Shown piece after piece: positions 44,080 to 54,138 of a DNA stretch of 64,000 nt (within the stretch, counting starts at the first letter, position 1; every line of letters starts with the position of its first letter). This DNA is from Ceratopteris richardii. Its lineage: Eukaryota; Streptophyta; Polypodiopsida; Polypodiales; Pteridaceae. Under the pieces are notes generated by a model. It was given only the letters and a program-made list of their open reading frames with translations. It did not search any database and had not been told where the DNA came from. The position numbers and the translations under genes are program-made. The stretch covers positions 194,173,821 to 194,237,820 of the forward strand of contig CM035407.1 in the NCBI GenBank assembly GCA_020310875.1, given 5' to 3'.

Positions 44080-46720
44080 CAATGATTCAGTGCTTGGGTT
44101 GCCTAACATTGCAGGTCAACACATGACATACAGATGTGAGGCATGTCAATTAGGTAAGGCTCATAAGCAATCCTATTCCAAGCATGGGTTTATGTATTCA
44201 GAAAGACTTGAATTGATGCATACAGATGTGTGGGGTCCTTCAAAGGACTTTAGTATAAATGGTTCAAGATATTATGTCATTTATGTTGATGATGCTACCA
44301 GATGGATCACAATTTATGTGATTAAAGAAAAGTCAAAAGTGTTTAATGCATTTAAACACTATCATGCATATGCAGAAAGGATTACAGGTCAAAAATTAAA
44401 GAGACTAAGGTCAGATGGAGGGGGAGAGTATTTTTCAAATGAATTCAATGATTACTTGTGGAATGCAGGTATAAAGAGAGAAGTTACTTGCAGGTACTCT
44501 CCTCAACAAAATGGGGTAGCAGAAAGAAGAAATAGGACTGTTGTTGAGTTTGCAAGGTCCATGATGAAAGAGAAGAATTGCCCAAATTATTTGTGGGCAG
44601 AGGCTGTAAATACAGCTACTTATTTGGTCAATAGATTGCCTTGTAAAGCTTTGCAAGGTATGACACCATATGAAGCTTGGTGGGGTAAAAGACCTACCTT
44701 GGGTCATTGCAGAATATTTGGATGTTTGGCATATGCATATGTGCCATCTCAATTGAGGCATAAGTTGGAGCCTAAGGCAGAAAAGTATGTATTCATTGGT
44801 TATGATGATAAGCAAATGGGATACAGGTTGTGGAGTCCATCCACAAAGCAATTCCTTGTATCCAAAGATGTTACATTTGATGACCAAGGTACTTGGTATG
44901 CAGGTAAATATAATGTACATGCAGATGATGAAGAAGTAGTGGATCAAAGGAAAGGTAAAGCAAAGATTCAATTACTTGATGAAAATGAAAATAATGATGT
45001 ACAGGTTGAAGTTGAAGAGAGGCCAAGGTTTGATCCAGAATGTGATGAACCAGAGACTTCAAGAAGTGCAGAAGTTAGGAGGTCATCTAGGCACAAATGG
45101 CAACCTACAAGGTATAGCTATGACACCTCATTCTTGACTACTAAAGATTATGCTTATTTGGTAAAAGCAGATGAAGATCCATCTACATATGATGAAGCCA
45201 AAGGCAAGAGAAATTGGGAAGAAGCCATGCAAGAGGAGTATGATGCATTGATAGAGAATCAAACTTGGGATCTGGTTCCTAAACCTAATAGCCAGAAAAT
45301 TATTGGATGTAAGTGGGTTTACAAAACAAAAAGATTTGCAGATGGAAGTGTGTCTAGGTACAAAGCTAGACTTGTTGTGAAAGGGTATGCACAGACATAT
45401 GGAGTGGACTATGATAAGACCTATAGTCCTGTGGCAAAGATGACAACAATTAGAACCCTCATAGCAATTGCTGCTTGCAAAGGTTGGAAGTTATCTCAAT
45501 TAGATGTTAAAAATGCTTTTTTGAATGGTTACATTTCAGATGAAGTTTACATGGAGCAACCAGATGGGTTCAAAGATCAAGTGAATCCAAATTATGTGTG
45601 TAAGCTCAAAAGAGCTTTGTATGGATTAAAGCAGGCCCCAAGGGCATGGAATTATAGGCTTGTAAAGTTCTTGAAGGATCTTGGATTTCAAGCATCAAAG
45701 GCAGATAGTAGCTTGCTAGTCAAAGCAAGTGAAGATGGATTCATTTATGTTTGTATTTATGTTGATGACATAATACTTACAGGAACAGATGATAAAGGAA
45801 TACAAATGATCAAGAAGCAGATGGAGAAAGAGTTCAAAATCAGTGATTTGAGGAACTTGTCATTCTTCTTGGGAATGGAGATTTCTTATACTCAACATGG
45901 AGTATATGTGACCCAAGAAAGGTATCTTAAAAATTTTCTAACCAAATTTAAAATGGAAGATTGCAGGGTTGCACCCACACCATCGGAAGTGAATCATAAA
46001 TTGTCTAGATTTGGAGGAGAAGAATTCAGAGACATGAAGCTTTATCAAAGCTTGGTTGGTAGCTTGATTTATGCTACATTAACAAGGCTTGATTTGTCAT
46101 ATGCAGTTGGTATACTTTCACAATTTATGCATTGTCCTAGAAAGGAACATTGGATTGCAGGACAAAGAGTACTTAGGTACATCAAGGGTACACTCAGAGA
46201 AGGGTTGTACTATGGATTTACTTCTGATACAAGAGTGAAGATATATAGTGATGCAGATTGGGCAGGTAATGTGGATGATAGAAGATCAACCCATGGATAT
46301 TTGTGCTATGTAGGAGACAAATTGATTTCATGGTGTTCTAAGAAGCAACATACAGTTGCTTTGTCATCTACAGAAGCAGAATACAAAGGTATGGTGGAAG
46401 CTGCAAAGGAGGTAATATGGCTAAAGACACTTATGAAGAGTTTTGATGTTGTTCAGAGTATTCCTATTATTTGTGGAGACAATATGAGTTCTCTATACTT
46501 GGCAGCTAATCCTGTGTTTCATGCTAGAACTAAGCATATTGAAATACAATATCATTTTCTGAGAGAGAAGGTCATTGATAAGGAGATTGAAGTCATACAC
46601 ACTCCTACAAAAGATCAACTTGCAGATATGATGACAAAAAGTTTAGATGGACCAAAGTTACAGAAGTTCAAAGACATGGCAGGAGTAAAAAGGATGCAGA
46701 CAATCACAATTGATGATTGA
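44072..46720 (+). CDS. copia F integrase, reverse transcriptase and RNase H
   Basis: 882 codons, out of frame with gag only because of the 10-base duplication. Zinc-finger end (CEACQLGKAHKQS, residues about 27-40), integrase core with HTDVWGPSKDF (49), YVDDATRWITIYVIKEKSK, SDGGGEYFSNEF (113) and SPQQNGVAERRNRT carrying the catalytic Glu, then GYDDKQMGYRLWSPS. RT: WDLVPKPNSQKIIGCKWVYK (about 399), QLDVKNAFLNGYISDEVY, LYGLKQAPRAWNYR and the catalytic YVCIYVDDIILTG (about 558-570), intact. RNase H: SDADWAGNVDDRRSTHGY (about 726), VALSSTEAEYKGM and ANPVFHARTKHIEI, then DQLADMMTKSLDG near the end. DLRNLSFFLG has Arg where DLG is usual. The stop at 46720 is just before the PPT. Confidence 0.95.
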   Translation: MINNDSVLGLPNIAGQHMTYRCEACQLGKAHKQSYSKHGFMYSERLELMHTDVWGPSKDFSINGSRYYVIYVDDATRWITIYVIKEKSKVFNAFKHYHAYAERITGQKLKRLRSDGGGEYFSNEFNDYLWNAGIKREVTCRYSPQQNGVAERRNRTVVEFARSMMKEKNCPNYLWAEAVNTATYLVNRLPCKALQGMTPYEAWWGKRPTLGHCRIFGCLAYAYVPSQLRHKLEPKAEKYVFIGYDDKQMGYRLWSPSTKQFLVSKDVTFDDQGTWYAGKYNVHADDEEVVDQRKGKAKIQLLDENENNDVQVEVEERPRFDPECDEPETSRSAEVRRSSRHKWQPTRYSYDTSFLTTKDYAYLVKADEDPSTYDEAKGKRNWEEAMQEEYDALIENQTWDLVPKPNSQKIIGCKWVYKTKRFADGSVSRYKARLVVKGYAQTYGVDYDKTYSPVAKMTTIRTLIAIAACKGWKLSQLDVKNAFLNGYISDEVYMEQPDGFKDQVNPNYVCKLKRALYGLKQAPRAWNYRLVKFLKDLGFQASKADSSLLVKASEDGFIYVCIYVDDIILTGTDDKGIQMIKKQMEKEFKISDLRNLSFFLGMEISYTQHGVYVTQERYLKNFLTKFKMEDCRVAPTPSEVNHKLSRFGGEEFRDMKLYQSLVGSLIYATLTRLDLSYAVGILSQFMHCPRKEHWIAGQRVLRYIKGTLREGLYYGFTSDTRVKIYSDADWAGNVDDRRSTHGYLCYVGDKLISWCSKKQHTVALSSTEAEYKGMVEAAKEVIWLKTLMKSFDVVQSIPIICGDNMSSLYLAANPVFHARTKHIEIQYHFLREKVIDKEIEVIHTPTKDQLADMMTKSLDGPKLQKFKDMAGVKRMQTITIDD

Positions 46721-46728
46721 GGGGGAGT
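46716..46728 (+). other. polypurine tract of copia F
   Basis: ATTGAGGGGGAGT directly before TGTTGGAGC of the 3' LTR, overlapping the pol stop codon. Confidence 0.9.
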
Positions 46729-47740
46729 TGTTGGAGCAAGACAATCAACAAATTGTGATTATACAAAGGGTAGAAATAAAGACATGAAGAGAAGATTGAA
46801 GATCAATGTCATGAATTGAAGGAAAGAATCAGATAGTAAAGTTCTTTGATCAAATGTACATTAGTTCTATAAGATACTTCAATATACTTGAAGTAATTAC
46901 GAGTTAGGACTTGTATATATATATAAGTACATGTTTGTAATGGAGAGAGATATAGAGAAGTGAGTTGAGAGGAATTAGTGATGTACATTGTACAAATCAT
47001 CCATCAGATGTATGAAGAATATAGATAAGTGAAAATTTCAGATTTGGCGCGTCGATCTTCTCTCCCATTCTCCTTCTGTGTTTAATCTTTTGAGAAATCC
47101 TTCTGCACGTATCTAAGTCCATAGCTAATCTATCTATGGCTAGAATTTGAGAGGCTAATTGTAATCAGGTTGAGAGAATTTAGTTTAGGAACATTCATAT
47201 GTGATGATGTTCTGAAAGTCGACAAAACTGGCGCAGATTTCATGTTCAGAGAAATGAACATTACTCAGTGTGTGGTGTAAAGTTTTACACAAGTGAGGGC
47301 TTAAAATCTAAGTTGGAAGGTAAGCCATCTATGGCTAAAAGATCTTGATCAAACGGGTTCGACATTGTGAGAGCTGTAGCTAAGAAGTTGCAGGTGTCAA
47401 AGTCGCTACTACAGAGAAGGTGTGTTACACATAGGTAACTTGTTTGTATGATTTCTCAGAGTATACTAAACCATTTGCAGAGATTTAAGTTGGAGAAGGT
47501 GCGCAACCTTAAGGCAAAGTAGTCTACAAAGTTTTATCAAAAACTTTACACAAATGATTAGTCAATTAAGGATTAATCTGCAGCAGACTTTTCTGAGAAG
47601 TTGAATTTTTCAGAATAATCAATTTTCTGATAAATTGGTGAATGATCTCTAAATTTGGTGGAGTCTAAAGTTGATCTTGATATAGAGGTGGTCTAAATTC
47701 AAGGTTAACTTGTTCTTTTGGAGATTAACACTCTCCATCA
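46729..47740 (+). mobile_element. 3' LTR of copia F
   Basis: 1012 bp, followed by the AGTGG duplication and the resumed gypsy E RT frame. Confidence 0.95.
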
Positions 47741-49293
47741 AGTGGCTCTCACCTATGGTTATAGTACCAAAAAAGAATACCAATAAAATCAGAATTTGTG
47801 TTGACTTTAGAGCACTCAACAAGTTGACCATTCCAGATGGATTCCCAATGCCATTTGGAGAGCAAGTCATTGAAGAAGTGGCTGGACGTGCATTATATAG
47901 CTTTATGGATGGCTTTAGTGGCTATAATCAAATATCAATACACCCAGAGGATCGTGAAAAGACTGCTTTTATCACACCTTGGGGAACATATGTGTATGTA
48001 AAAATGCCATTTGGGCTCAGAAATGCTCTAGCCACCTTTACCAGAACTTTCAACCTCATTTTTGGTCCTTTATTGCTGGAAACACTTAGAATTTTCATGG
48101 ATGACTTCTCTTCATTTTCAAGTTCTCACAATGAGACCCCTTTAGATTGTTTGGACCATCACTTGCGACAGTTACAGAATGTTTTTAAGAGATGCAGGGA
48201 GACTAGGCTAAAGCTCAACCCAAACAAATGTCATTTCCTTGTGACAGAAGGAACTCTCTTGGGACATGTGGTGTCGGCTAAAGGTATGGCCCCACATCCT
48301 GAAAAAATCATTTCTATATTAAAGTTTCCTAAACCTAAATCTCCTAAAGAGATTCAGAGTTTCTTGGGGCATACTGGATACCACAGAAGGTTTATCAAAA
48401 TGTATGTAGAGATAGCCAGGCCACTGGCTAGACTTACAGGTAAAGAAGTGCCCTTTAAATGGGAAGAGGAAGAGGAAAAGGCTTATCAGACATTAAGGTC
48501 CAAATTGGTGGCTCCACCAATTCTTATCACCCCATATTGGTCAAGAATTTTTCATGTGCATGTAGATGCCACTGCATATGCAGTGGGTGCAGTATTGGCT
48601 CAACATAGTGAAGAATTCAAACTTGACAGGCCTATCCAGTATGCTAGTAGAATTTTGACTAAAGTGGAAAAGAATTATAGCACAACAGAAAGGGAAGCTC
48701 TAGCAATGGTTTTTGTAGTACAAAAATTTTGTCATTATTTGCTAGGTGTGAATTTTGTCATCATCACTGATCATCAACCGCTCAGGTATTTATTTAACAA
48801 GCCACAAGCAACTAGGAGGATATGGAGGTGGCTACTGTTGTTCCAAGAGTTTGGTTTTTCTGTAGTCCATAGACCAAGTAAAGAAAATGTTATGGCAAAT
48901 CACTTATCCAGGATCAATATGATGAATCAAGCTAGTGGAGTCAATGATGATTTTCCAGATGCTAATCTGTTCGCTGTACAAGCTCAAGGTTGGTATTATG
49001 ATATCAAGAATTTCATTAAAACTGGAGTGTATCTAGAGAAGGCTAGTGCTATGCAAAGAAAGAGACTGCTAATCAAGAGCAGACCTTATACCTTCATTGA
49101 AGATAAATTATATAGACAGGGAAAGGATGACAAGGCTAGGAAGTGCTTGGAAGAAAAAGGAGTGAGGGAAGTCCTTCAATCTGCACATGAAGGAACAAGT
49201 GGTGGGCACCTTCCAGGGCATATTATGAGTCAGCAGATCCTTGATGCTGGTTTATGGTGGCCTACATTATTCAAAGATGTTGATGACTGGTGA
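47741..49293 (+). pseudogene. element E reverse transcriptase and RNase H
   Basis: Resumes at SPMVIVPKKNTNKIRICVDF. Motifs: RALNKLTIPDGFPMPFGEQV, YSFMDGFSGYNQISIHPEDR, KTAFITPWGTYVYVKMPFGL, the catalytic IFMDDFSSFSS (about 48091, both Asp kept), LGHVVSAKGMAPHPEKI and FLGHTGYHRRFIKMY, then RNase H (FHVHVDATAYAVGAVLAQ, YASRILTKVEKNYSTTEREA, ITDHQPLRYL, NVMANHLSRI) and a connection to the integrase finger (HEGTSGGHLPGHIMSQQIL). It is open for over 500 codons, stopping at a TGA at 49291-49293 within the integrase HHCC finger. Confidence 0.92.
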
Positions 49294-50247
49294 AAAGCAT
49301 GTGATGTTTGCCAGAGGTGTGGACCTAAGCCCACCAAGCAGAGGCATAACCCCTTGATTATTTCGACTTCTTGGTAACCATTTGAGAAGTGGGGGTTAGA
49401 TTTTGTAGGGCCTATCTACCCTCGGTCGATTCCAAAAAGAGAGAAGTATGTATTGATAGCCATAGATTATGCGACAAAGTGGGCTGAGGCTATGGCATCT
49501 TCTGATTGCACCACCCAAACTGTGGCTAATTTCATTTACAATAGCATCATTTGTAGGTTTGGATGTCCACTTGAAATTTGTACAGACCAGGGTACACATT
49601 TTGTGAATAAGATCCTACAGGAAATTTTCAACAGGTATAGAATTCTACATAGGACCTCTTCTGCATACTATCCAAGAGCTAATGGACAGGCTGAATCAAC
49701 TAATGAGGTATTAATTTCCATGTTAAGGAAGGAATGTATGTTACAGCCCACTTCCTGGGTCATTGCTTATCAAGGTACCCTATGGGCATATAGGTTAGCT
49801 TACAAAGAGGCCACGGGATATTCTCCATTCCAACTAGTTTATGGCATATTGCCAATTGAGCCCTTTGAATTTTTACATGGATCACCTAAAGTAGCATTCA
49901 TGCAGGGAAAGAAAGATTGTGGTGTCTCTCAGAGGCTTGGAGCACTGCATAAAGTGGAGGAGATACATCTACTAGCAACAAAACAATTGATTGAGACTCA
50001 GATGAAGATGAAGGAGGCACATGATCAAAGTCTGTGGAACAACAACATAGAGCCAGACATGTTAGTTCTTCTCCATAGACCTTATCTTCAAACACAAATG
50101 AGAGGAAAATGGCTTCCACACTGGGAAGGACCTTATCGAGTTAAAACAATGCTGAATTGGGGTGCTGTGGAGTTAGAGACGCTAACAGGAGATGCCTTGC
50201 CACTGGTCAACATATCAAGGCTCAAGGCCTACCATCAACACACTTGA
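49294..50247 (+). pseudogene. element E integrase
   Basis: Same frame as the RT segment, interrupted by TGA at 49291-49293 and TAA at 49375-49377. CDVCQRCGPKPTKQRHNPL completes the zinc finger. Core: WGLDFVGPIYPRS, VLIAIDYATKWAEAMAS (D), EICTDQGTHFVNKILQ (D) and YYPRANGQAESTNEVL (E), so D,D-35-E is intact. C-terminal region: PDMLVLLHRPYLQTQMRGKW, PHWEGPYRVKTML and VNISRLKAYHQH. No chromodomain follows; the frame ends at 50247. Confidence 0.9.
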
Positions 50248-50720
50248 AGATTTATGGATCACCTGGAACTACAAAATCTGTCCAGATTGTACATAACCTT
50301 CTCATTTCATTTTGTCAAGTTTTAGTAGTTTTCTTTATCCATTTCATGCTTGTTCCTTGAGTTTTAGCTAATTTAGAAGGCATTTCATAACCTCTGCAAA
50401 AGTACAATTTTTGGGAATTTTTTAAGAATTTTTCAACCATTTCTTAGCATTGTTTCTAGCATTTCGCATCCCTTTCAATAGCCATTTTCTTGCCAAATTA
50501 GAGGAATAAAGGAAGCTCTCTGTGGTTTTGATTGTGGAAATTGCCCTAGACCCTGTAGAGAATTTTTGAGAATTTTTTTAGAATTTTTTGGATTTTTTTG
50601 GTAATATTTTTGGAATTTTTCTCTATTTTTCTTTAATTTTGGACATTTTCCCTGCAAAAAAAAAATCCCCCTAGGGAATTTTTTCGGAAAAAAATTGGAA
50701 AAAAAATCAGAATTAAAAAC
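50248..50720 (+). other. 3' non-coding region of element E, T-rich part
   Basis: No ORF. Repeated GAATTTTTTAGAATTTTT-type words at 50410-50700, an A run near 50656-50667, then CACACA/CTCTCT leading into the C-rich tract. Confidence 0.7.
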
Positions 50721-51073
50721 ACACACACTCTCTCTCTCTCTCTATCTCTCTATCTCTCTCTCCCTGCTGCCCACCCGCCCACCCACCCACCCACCCACCC
50801 TTCTCCCCCCTTTTCCCCCCCTTCCCCCCCTCCCCCCCGCCCGCTCGCCTGCCCACCCTCCCCCCCTCCCCCCCCTCCCCCCGTCCGCCCGCTCGCCCAC
50901 TCGCCCCCCCACCTGCCCACCCTCCCCCCCCTTCTTCCCCCCCCCCCCCCCCCTCCCCCACTCCCCCCCCCCGCCTGCCAGCCCGCCCCCCCACCCGCCC
51001 ACCCTCCCCCCACCTCCCCCCTCTTTCCCCCCCCCCCTTCCCCCCCCTCCCCCCCCCCCCCCTCCCCCCTCCC
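50721..51073 (+). repeat. C-rich low-complexity tract (G-rich on minus strand), left part
   Basis: CT repeats to about 50762, then about 310 bp composed mostly of CCCACCCGCC, CCCCCCTCCC and runs of up to about 14 C. On the minus strand the G runs satisfy a G-quadruplex pattern many times over. It is interrupted by chromovirus G and continues at 53146-53275. The apparent Pro/Gly-rich ORFs are compositional artefacts. Confidence 0.9.
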
Positions 51074-51292
51074 TGTCACAACCTGTATTTCTATCCAGCC
51101 CTTTTCAGTGCTTGGGGGGTATGCCCTGTGGCGCCAAATTGTGCGCAACTATGAGGGGTACTAGTATTCCTCATACCAAGCTCTCATTGCCTTCTTGTAA
51201 ACATGAGTTGCTAATCGAATATAAACGTGTTCTGGCAATCTTCTTGGTCTCCCTCTTGTTGGCTTATGCATTTTGTGGGTTTGAAGGTCTCA
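51074..51292 (+). mobile_element. 5' LTR of element G
   Basis: TGTCACAACCTGTATTTC to GAAGGTCTCA, 219 bp, matching 52922-53140. Confidence 0.92.
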
Positions 51293-51294
51293 AG

Positions 51295-51306
51295 TGGTAT
51301 CAGAGC
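51295..51306 (+). other. primer-binding site of element G
   Basis: TGGTATCAGAGC, exact initiator tRNA-Met type, two bases after the LTR. Confidence 0.92.
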
Positions 51307-51799
51307 AATGACCCTAGGGGAAGCCTTTGGATGGGCGGACTGTCACACTAGTGCTGACAGCGCCATCTAACGTCCCGGCCCATCCGTGGGAAGTTCTTTG
51401 ACGTGGCAAGAGGTCTTTCACCCTCCCTCCCTCCCTCTCAAGCAAGGGCCACCCCCTTGCCCCCTCCCCCTCCCCCCCTCAAGCAAGGCCCCCCTTGCCC
51501 CCCCCCTTCCCCCCCCTCAAGCAAAGCACCCCTTTGCCCCCCCCCTCCCCCCCCCTCCCCCCCCTCAAGCAAGGCCCCCCCATGCCCCCCCTCCCTTTGC
51601 CCTCCCGCCGTCCCCGTGCTACCCGCCGCCGTCCCCACACTACCCACCGTCGTCCCCGCGCTCCATCCGTCAAGCAATGTTGTACCCTCGTTTAATCAGT
51701 GGACCATTACCTTCCCCGTTAGGTGCCCACGTGCCCTAGCCTCCCTCCTCCTAGGTACCCTCACCCTCCCGGGTTGCCGCCGGTTGGCTCAACGCCACC
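51307..51799 (+). other. leader of element G with its own C-rich tract
   Basis: Contains CTCAAGCAAGGCCCCCC-type repeats (51430-51600), each a C run plus CTCAAGCAARG, then CCGTCCCCGCGCT-type words to 51670. No real ORF. The C-richness resembles the target tract around the element. Confidence 0.75.
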
Positions 51800-52024
51800 A
51801 TGGCCAGTGAACACGACGTTGGCACGGTCAGTCTAACTTCAGGGACGGAACGCACCAAGAACGTGACTGAACGGCACCGACGTCATAAGGCCCAATGGGC
51901 AGCCCTAGAAGAGGAACTCAACCGCCTTCTCTTGGTGAATGCCGAGCTACACAAACGCCTCTAGGAGGTCGAGCTCAACGCCGAGATCCACACCCAATCC
52001 AAATCCGACCAAGCAACTTAGGTT
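51800..52024 (+). pseudogene. element G gag N-terminal fragment
   Basis: From ATG at 51800: MASEHDVGTVSLTSGTER, then an Arg/Glu-rich helical stretch (RRHKAQWAALEEELNRLLL, NAELHKRL) with a stop near 51962 and another near 52018. It resembles the coiled N-terminus of a chromovirus gag. The gag body and zinc knuckle are deleted. Confidence 0.55.
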
Positions 52025-52031
52025 CTCCTCA

Positions 52032-52805
52032 GCATACCACCCACAAACGGACAGGCAAACATAACAGGTCAACCAGACGATCAAAGATTATATCTGGAAT
52101 TATGTCAGAACGGATCAGAAGGACTGGGCGAAGCACTTAGACATTTTGGAGTTTCACTACAATGCTTCAGTCCACTCAAGTATGAAGATGACCCCATTCG
52201 AATTGGCGACCGACAAGGAAGTAATCACGCCCTTGGCTCTCACGCAAGACTCCTCACTTGCAATGAATGATCCCAATTGTGGTGCCTTTTTGGATCAATG
52301 GAAAACCAAGTTAGAAGAGGCCAAGTCTAGCTTGCAAAGAAGCAAAGAACGCATGGCTCGATACGCAAACAAGAAATGCAGGCCCGACAAAGAGTTTCAA
52401 GTTGGCGACTTAGTCCTGGTCAGTGCATGTAATATCGCCCTGCCCAAGAATATCACGCACAAGTTCAACCATCGCTACTATGGACCATATAAGGTCGAGA
52501 AGCGGATCAACGAAGTCACTTACAGCTTGGAGCTACCCGACAACGTGCAATTTCACAAGGCCTTTCACGTCAGCCTCCTGAAACGGTTCAAACCCGACTC
52601 CAAGTATGGACGTGAGATCCCGGTGTTGCACGACGGAGAGAACGAGTTCGAGGCAGAAGCTATCTTACGGGACCAGAACACCCGCAAAGGTCCCCAATTT
52701 CTCATCAAATTCAAAGGCCGCCCTTTAGTAGACGCGGATTGGCTTCCGGCTAACACCTTTGGGCCCGACCATTTGTTACTCCGAAAATATTACCACCACA
52801 CTTAA
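52032..52805 (+). pseudogene. element G integrase C-terminal part with chromodomain
   Basis: The frame begins at AYHPQTD (the end of the integrase core, just before the catalytic Glu region), hits a TAA within 11 codons, then QVNQTIKDYIWNYVRTDQKD and HYNASVHSSMKMTPFELATD. After that the frame is open to 52805: KEFQVGDLVLVSA, the GPY/F module HRYYGPYKVEKRINEVTYSL, FHKAFHVSLLKRFKPD, and the chromodomain FEAEAILRDQNTRKGPQFLI with KFKGRPLVDADWLPANTF. The chromodomain is thought to guide integration toward marked chromatin. Best-kept part of the element, with open 220 codons from 52146. Confidence 0.88.
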
Positions 52806-52912
52806 GCCACTTTGGCTATAAGCTCCATGTAATGTTCCCAAATTTTGTAAAACACATCAACTTTTTTGTAAGACCCGAACCCGCTTGTTGAGGACAACAA
52901 GCTCTTCAAGCC

Positions 52913-52921
52913 GGGGGAGGA
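52913..52921 (+). other. polypurine tract of element G
   Basis: GGGGGAGGA directly before TGTCACAACTTG of the 3' LTR. Confidence 0.85.
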
Positions 52922-53140
52922 TGTCACAACTTGTATTTCTATCCAGGCCTTTTTAGTGCTTGGGGGGTATGCCCTGCGGTACCAAATTGTGCGCAACTAT
53001 GAGGCGTACTAGTACTCCCCATACCAAGCTCTCATTGCCTTCTTGTAAACACGAGTTGCTAATCGAATATAAATGTGTTCTGGCAATCTTCTTGGTGTCC
53101 CTCTTGTTGGCTTATGCATTTTGTGGGTTTGAATGTCTCA
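52922..53140 (+). mobile_element. 3' LTR of element G
   Basis: 219 bp, TGTCACAACTTGTATTTC to GAATGTCTCA, then CTCCC. Confidence 0.92.
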
Positions 53141-53145
53141 CTCCC

Positions 53146-53275
53146 CCCCTTCCCCCCCTCCCCCCCGCCCGCCCACCCACCCGCCCACCCGCCCCCCCTC
53201 CCCCCCCCCCCCCCGCCCACCCACCTGCCCCCCCCACCTGGCCCTCCCCCCCTCCCTCCCCCCCCTTCCCTTTTC
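53146..53275 (+). repeat. C-rich tract, right part
   Basis: Continuation of 50721-51073 after removal of element G: CCCCTTCCCCCCC, CGCCCGCCCACCC and a run of about 14 C near 53200. Confidence 0.88.
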
Positions 53276-53530
53276 TTTTTTGTTTATTTTTATTTTATTT
53301 TAATTATTTTATTGTTTTCGTTATTTTTTTGTTTCTTTTTATTATTATTTTATTTTTATTTATTATTTTATTTTTTATTTATTTAATATTGTTTTTCATT
53401 TTTTCACAGCTCCGAGCGTTCACATTTACAAAAAAAAAAAGAAAGAAAAAGATAAAGACAAATTTTTTCTTTTTTTTATTATTTGTTTATTTTATTTTCA
53501 AAATATATTTTTTTATTTTTTATGGCTCAA
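53276..53530 (+). repeat. T-rich low-complexity tract
   Basis: About 250 bp of TTTATTTTTATTTTATT type with an A run and GAAAGAAAAAGA near 53430-53458. Pyrimidine strand bias is kept from the C-rich tract into this one. Confidence 0.85.
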
Positions 53531-54138
53531 ACCCTTTTGGCTCTAGATCGTGCCTGGGATGGCCGGTTTTTTCAAAACTGGAGTCATTTTCATGTATTTT
53601 GGCACCTCTGGATTCATTTTTTGCATTAATTTTTCCAAAATCCCACCTTTTCTCTGACCTTTGGTCAAAACCCACATGTTTTGAGCACATTTATCACATG
53701 TTTTTATTTCACCACATTGTCCACATAGTCTATTCTCACTTGGCCTTACCTTATGTTTCATAATTTCTCATATGCAATCTCTTTAGCTCTATTGTTTGAT
53801 CATTTTAACCCTCTCCAGACCCCATAATCATACTCCCAATCCCTCCCTTTACCAACTGCCTAGCCACATCCTTAACCCTCCCTACCCTATCCATCTCCAC
53901 CCCTCAACCCTCCCCTCCACCTCCTTTCTACCCTTCCATTTCCCTCCTTTGCTTCTCCATGCCAAATATCCCCCTTTTGGTTCTTCTCTGGTGCTTGTTC
54001 TCTCCTGTTTCTGGTGGATTTGGTAGCTTTTCAGTGTCCTTTTTCAAGATCTTGCAACAAAAGTATTATGGTGTCCTATATCCTCAGAGTTTTGGCTGTA
54101 GCTCTCCGGGACGGAGAGCACATTAGGTAGTGGGCAAC
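53531..54138 (+). other. 3' non-coding region of element E, last part
   Basis: No coding signal. CCCTCC/CCATCTCC-rich stretch at 53815-53990. No clear polypurine tract is seen before the 3' LTR; the nearest purine run is GGGACGGAGAG near 54108. Confidence 0.6.

Larger units (their letters stand above)
41313..47740 (+). mobile_element. Ty1/copia element F, nearly intact
   Basis: 6428 bp, duplication AGTGG at 41308-41312 and 47741-47745. LTRs of 1011 and 1012 bp differ by about eight substitutions and one one-base indel by eye. PBS, PPT and a full gag-pol frame are present, broken once by a 10-base duplication. It is the youngest insertion in the window and sits inside the RT of gypsy E. Confidence 0.96.
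51074..53140 (+). mobile_element. shrunken chromovirus element G
   Basis: 2067 bp with 219 bp LTRs (51074-51292 and 52922-53140), duplication CTCCC at 51069-51073 and 53141-53145, initiator-Met PBS and a PPT. Inside are a short gag-like start, then directly the last part of integrase with a chromodomain; protease, RT, RNase H and the integrase core are deleted. LTRs differ at about 14 positions by eye. Non-autonomous unless helped. Confidence 0.92.

Noticed and set aside
41313..47740. Two separate genes at 42547-44079 and 44072-46720, perhaps with programmed frameshifting
   Set aside because: The overlap is explained by an exact 10-base duplication; most plant copia elements use a single gag-pol frame, and no slippery heptamer is seen at the junction.
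50695..51750. Long Pro-rich and Gly-rich open frames on both strands
   Set aside because: They arise from C-rich low-complexity DNA that contains few stop codons; no domain, start context or codon pattern supports translation.
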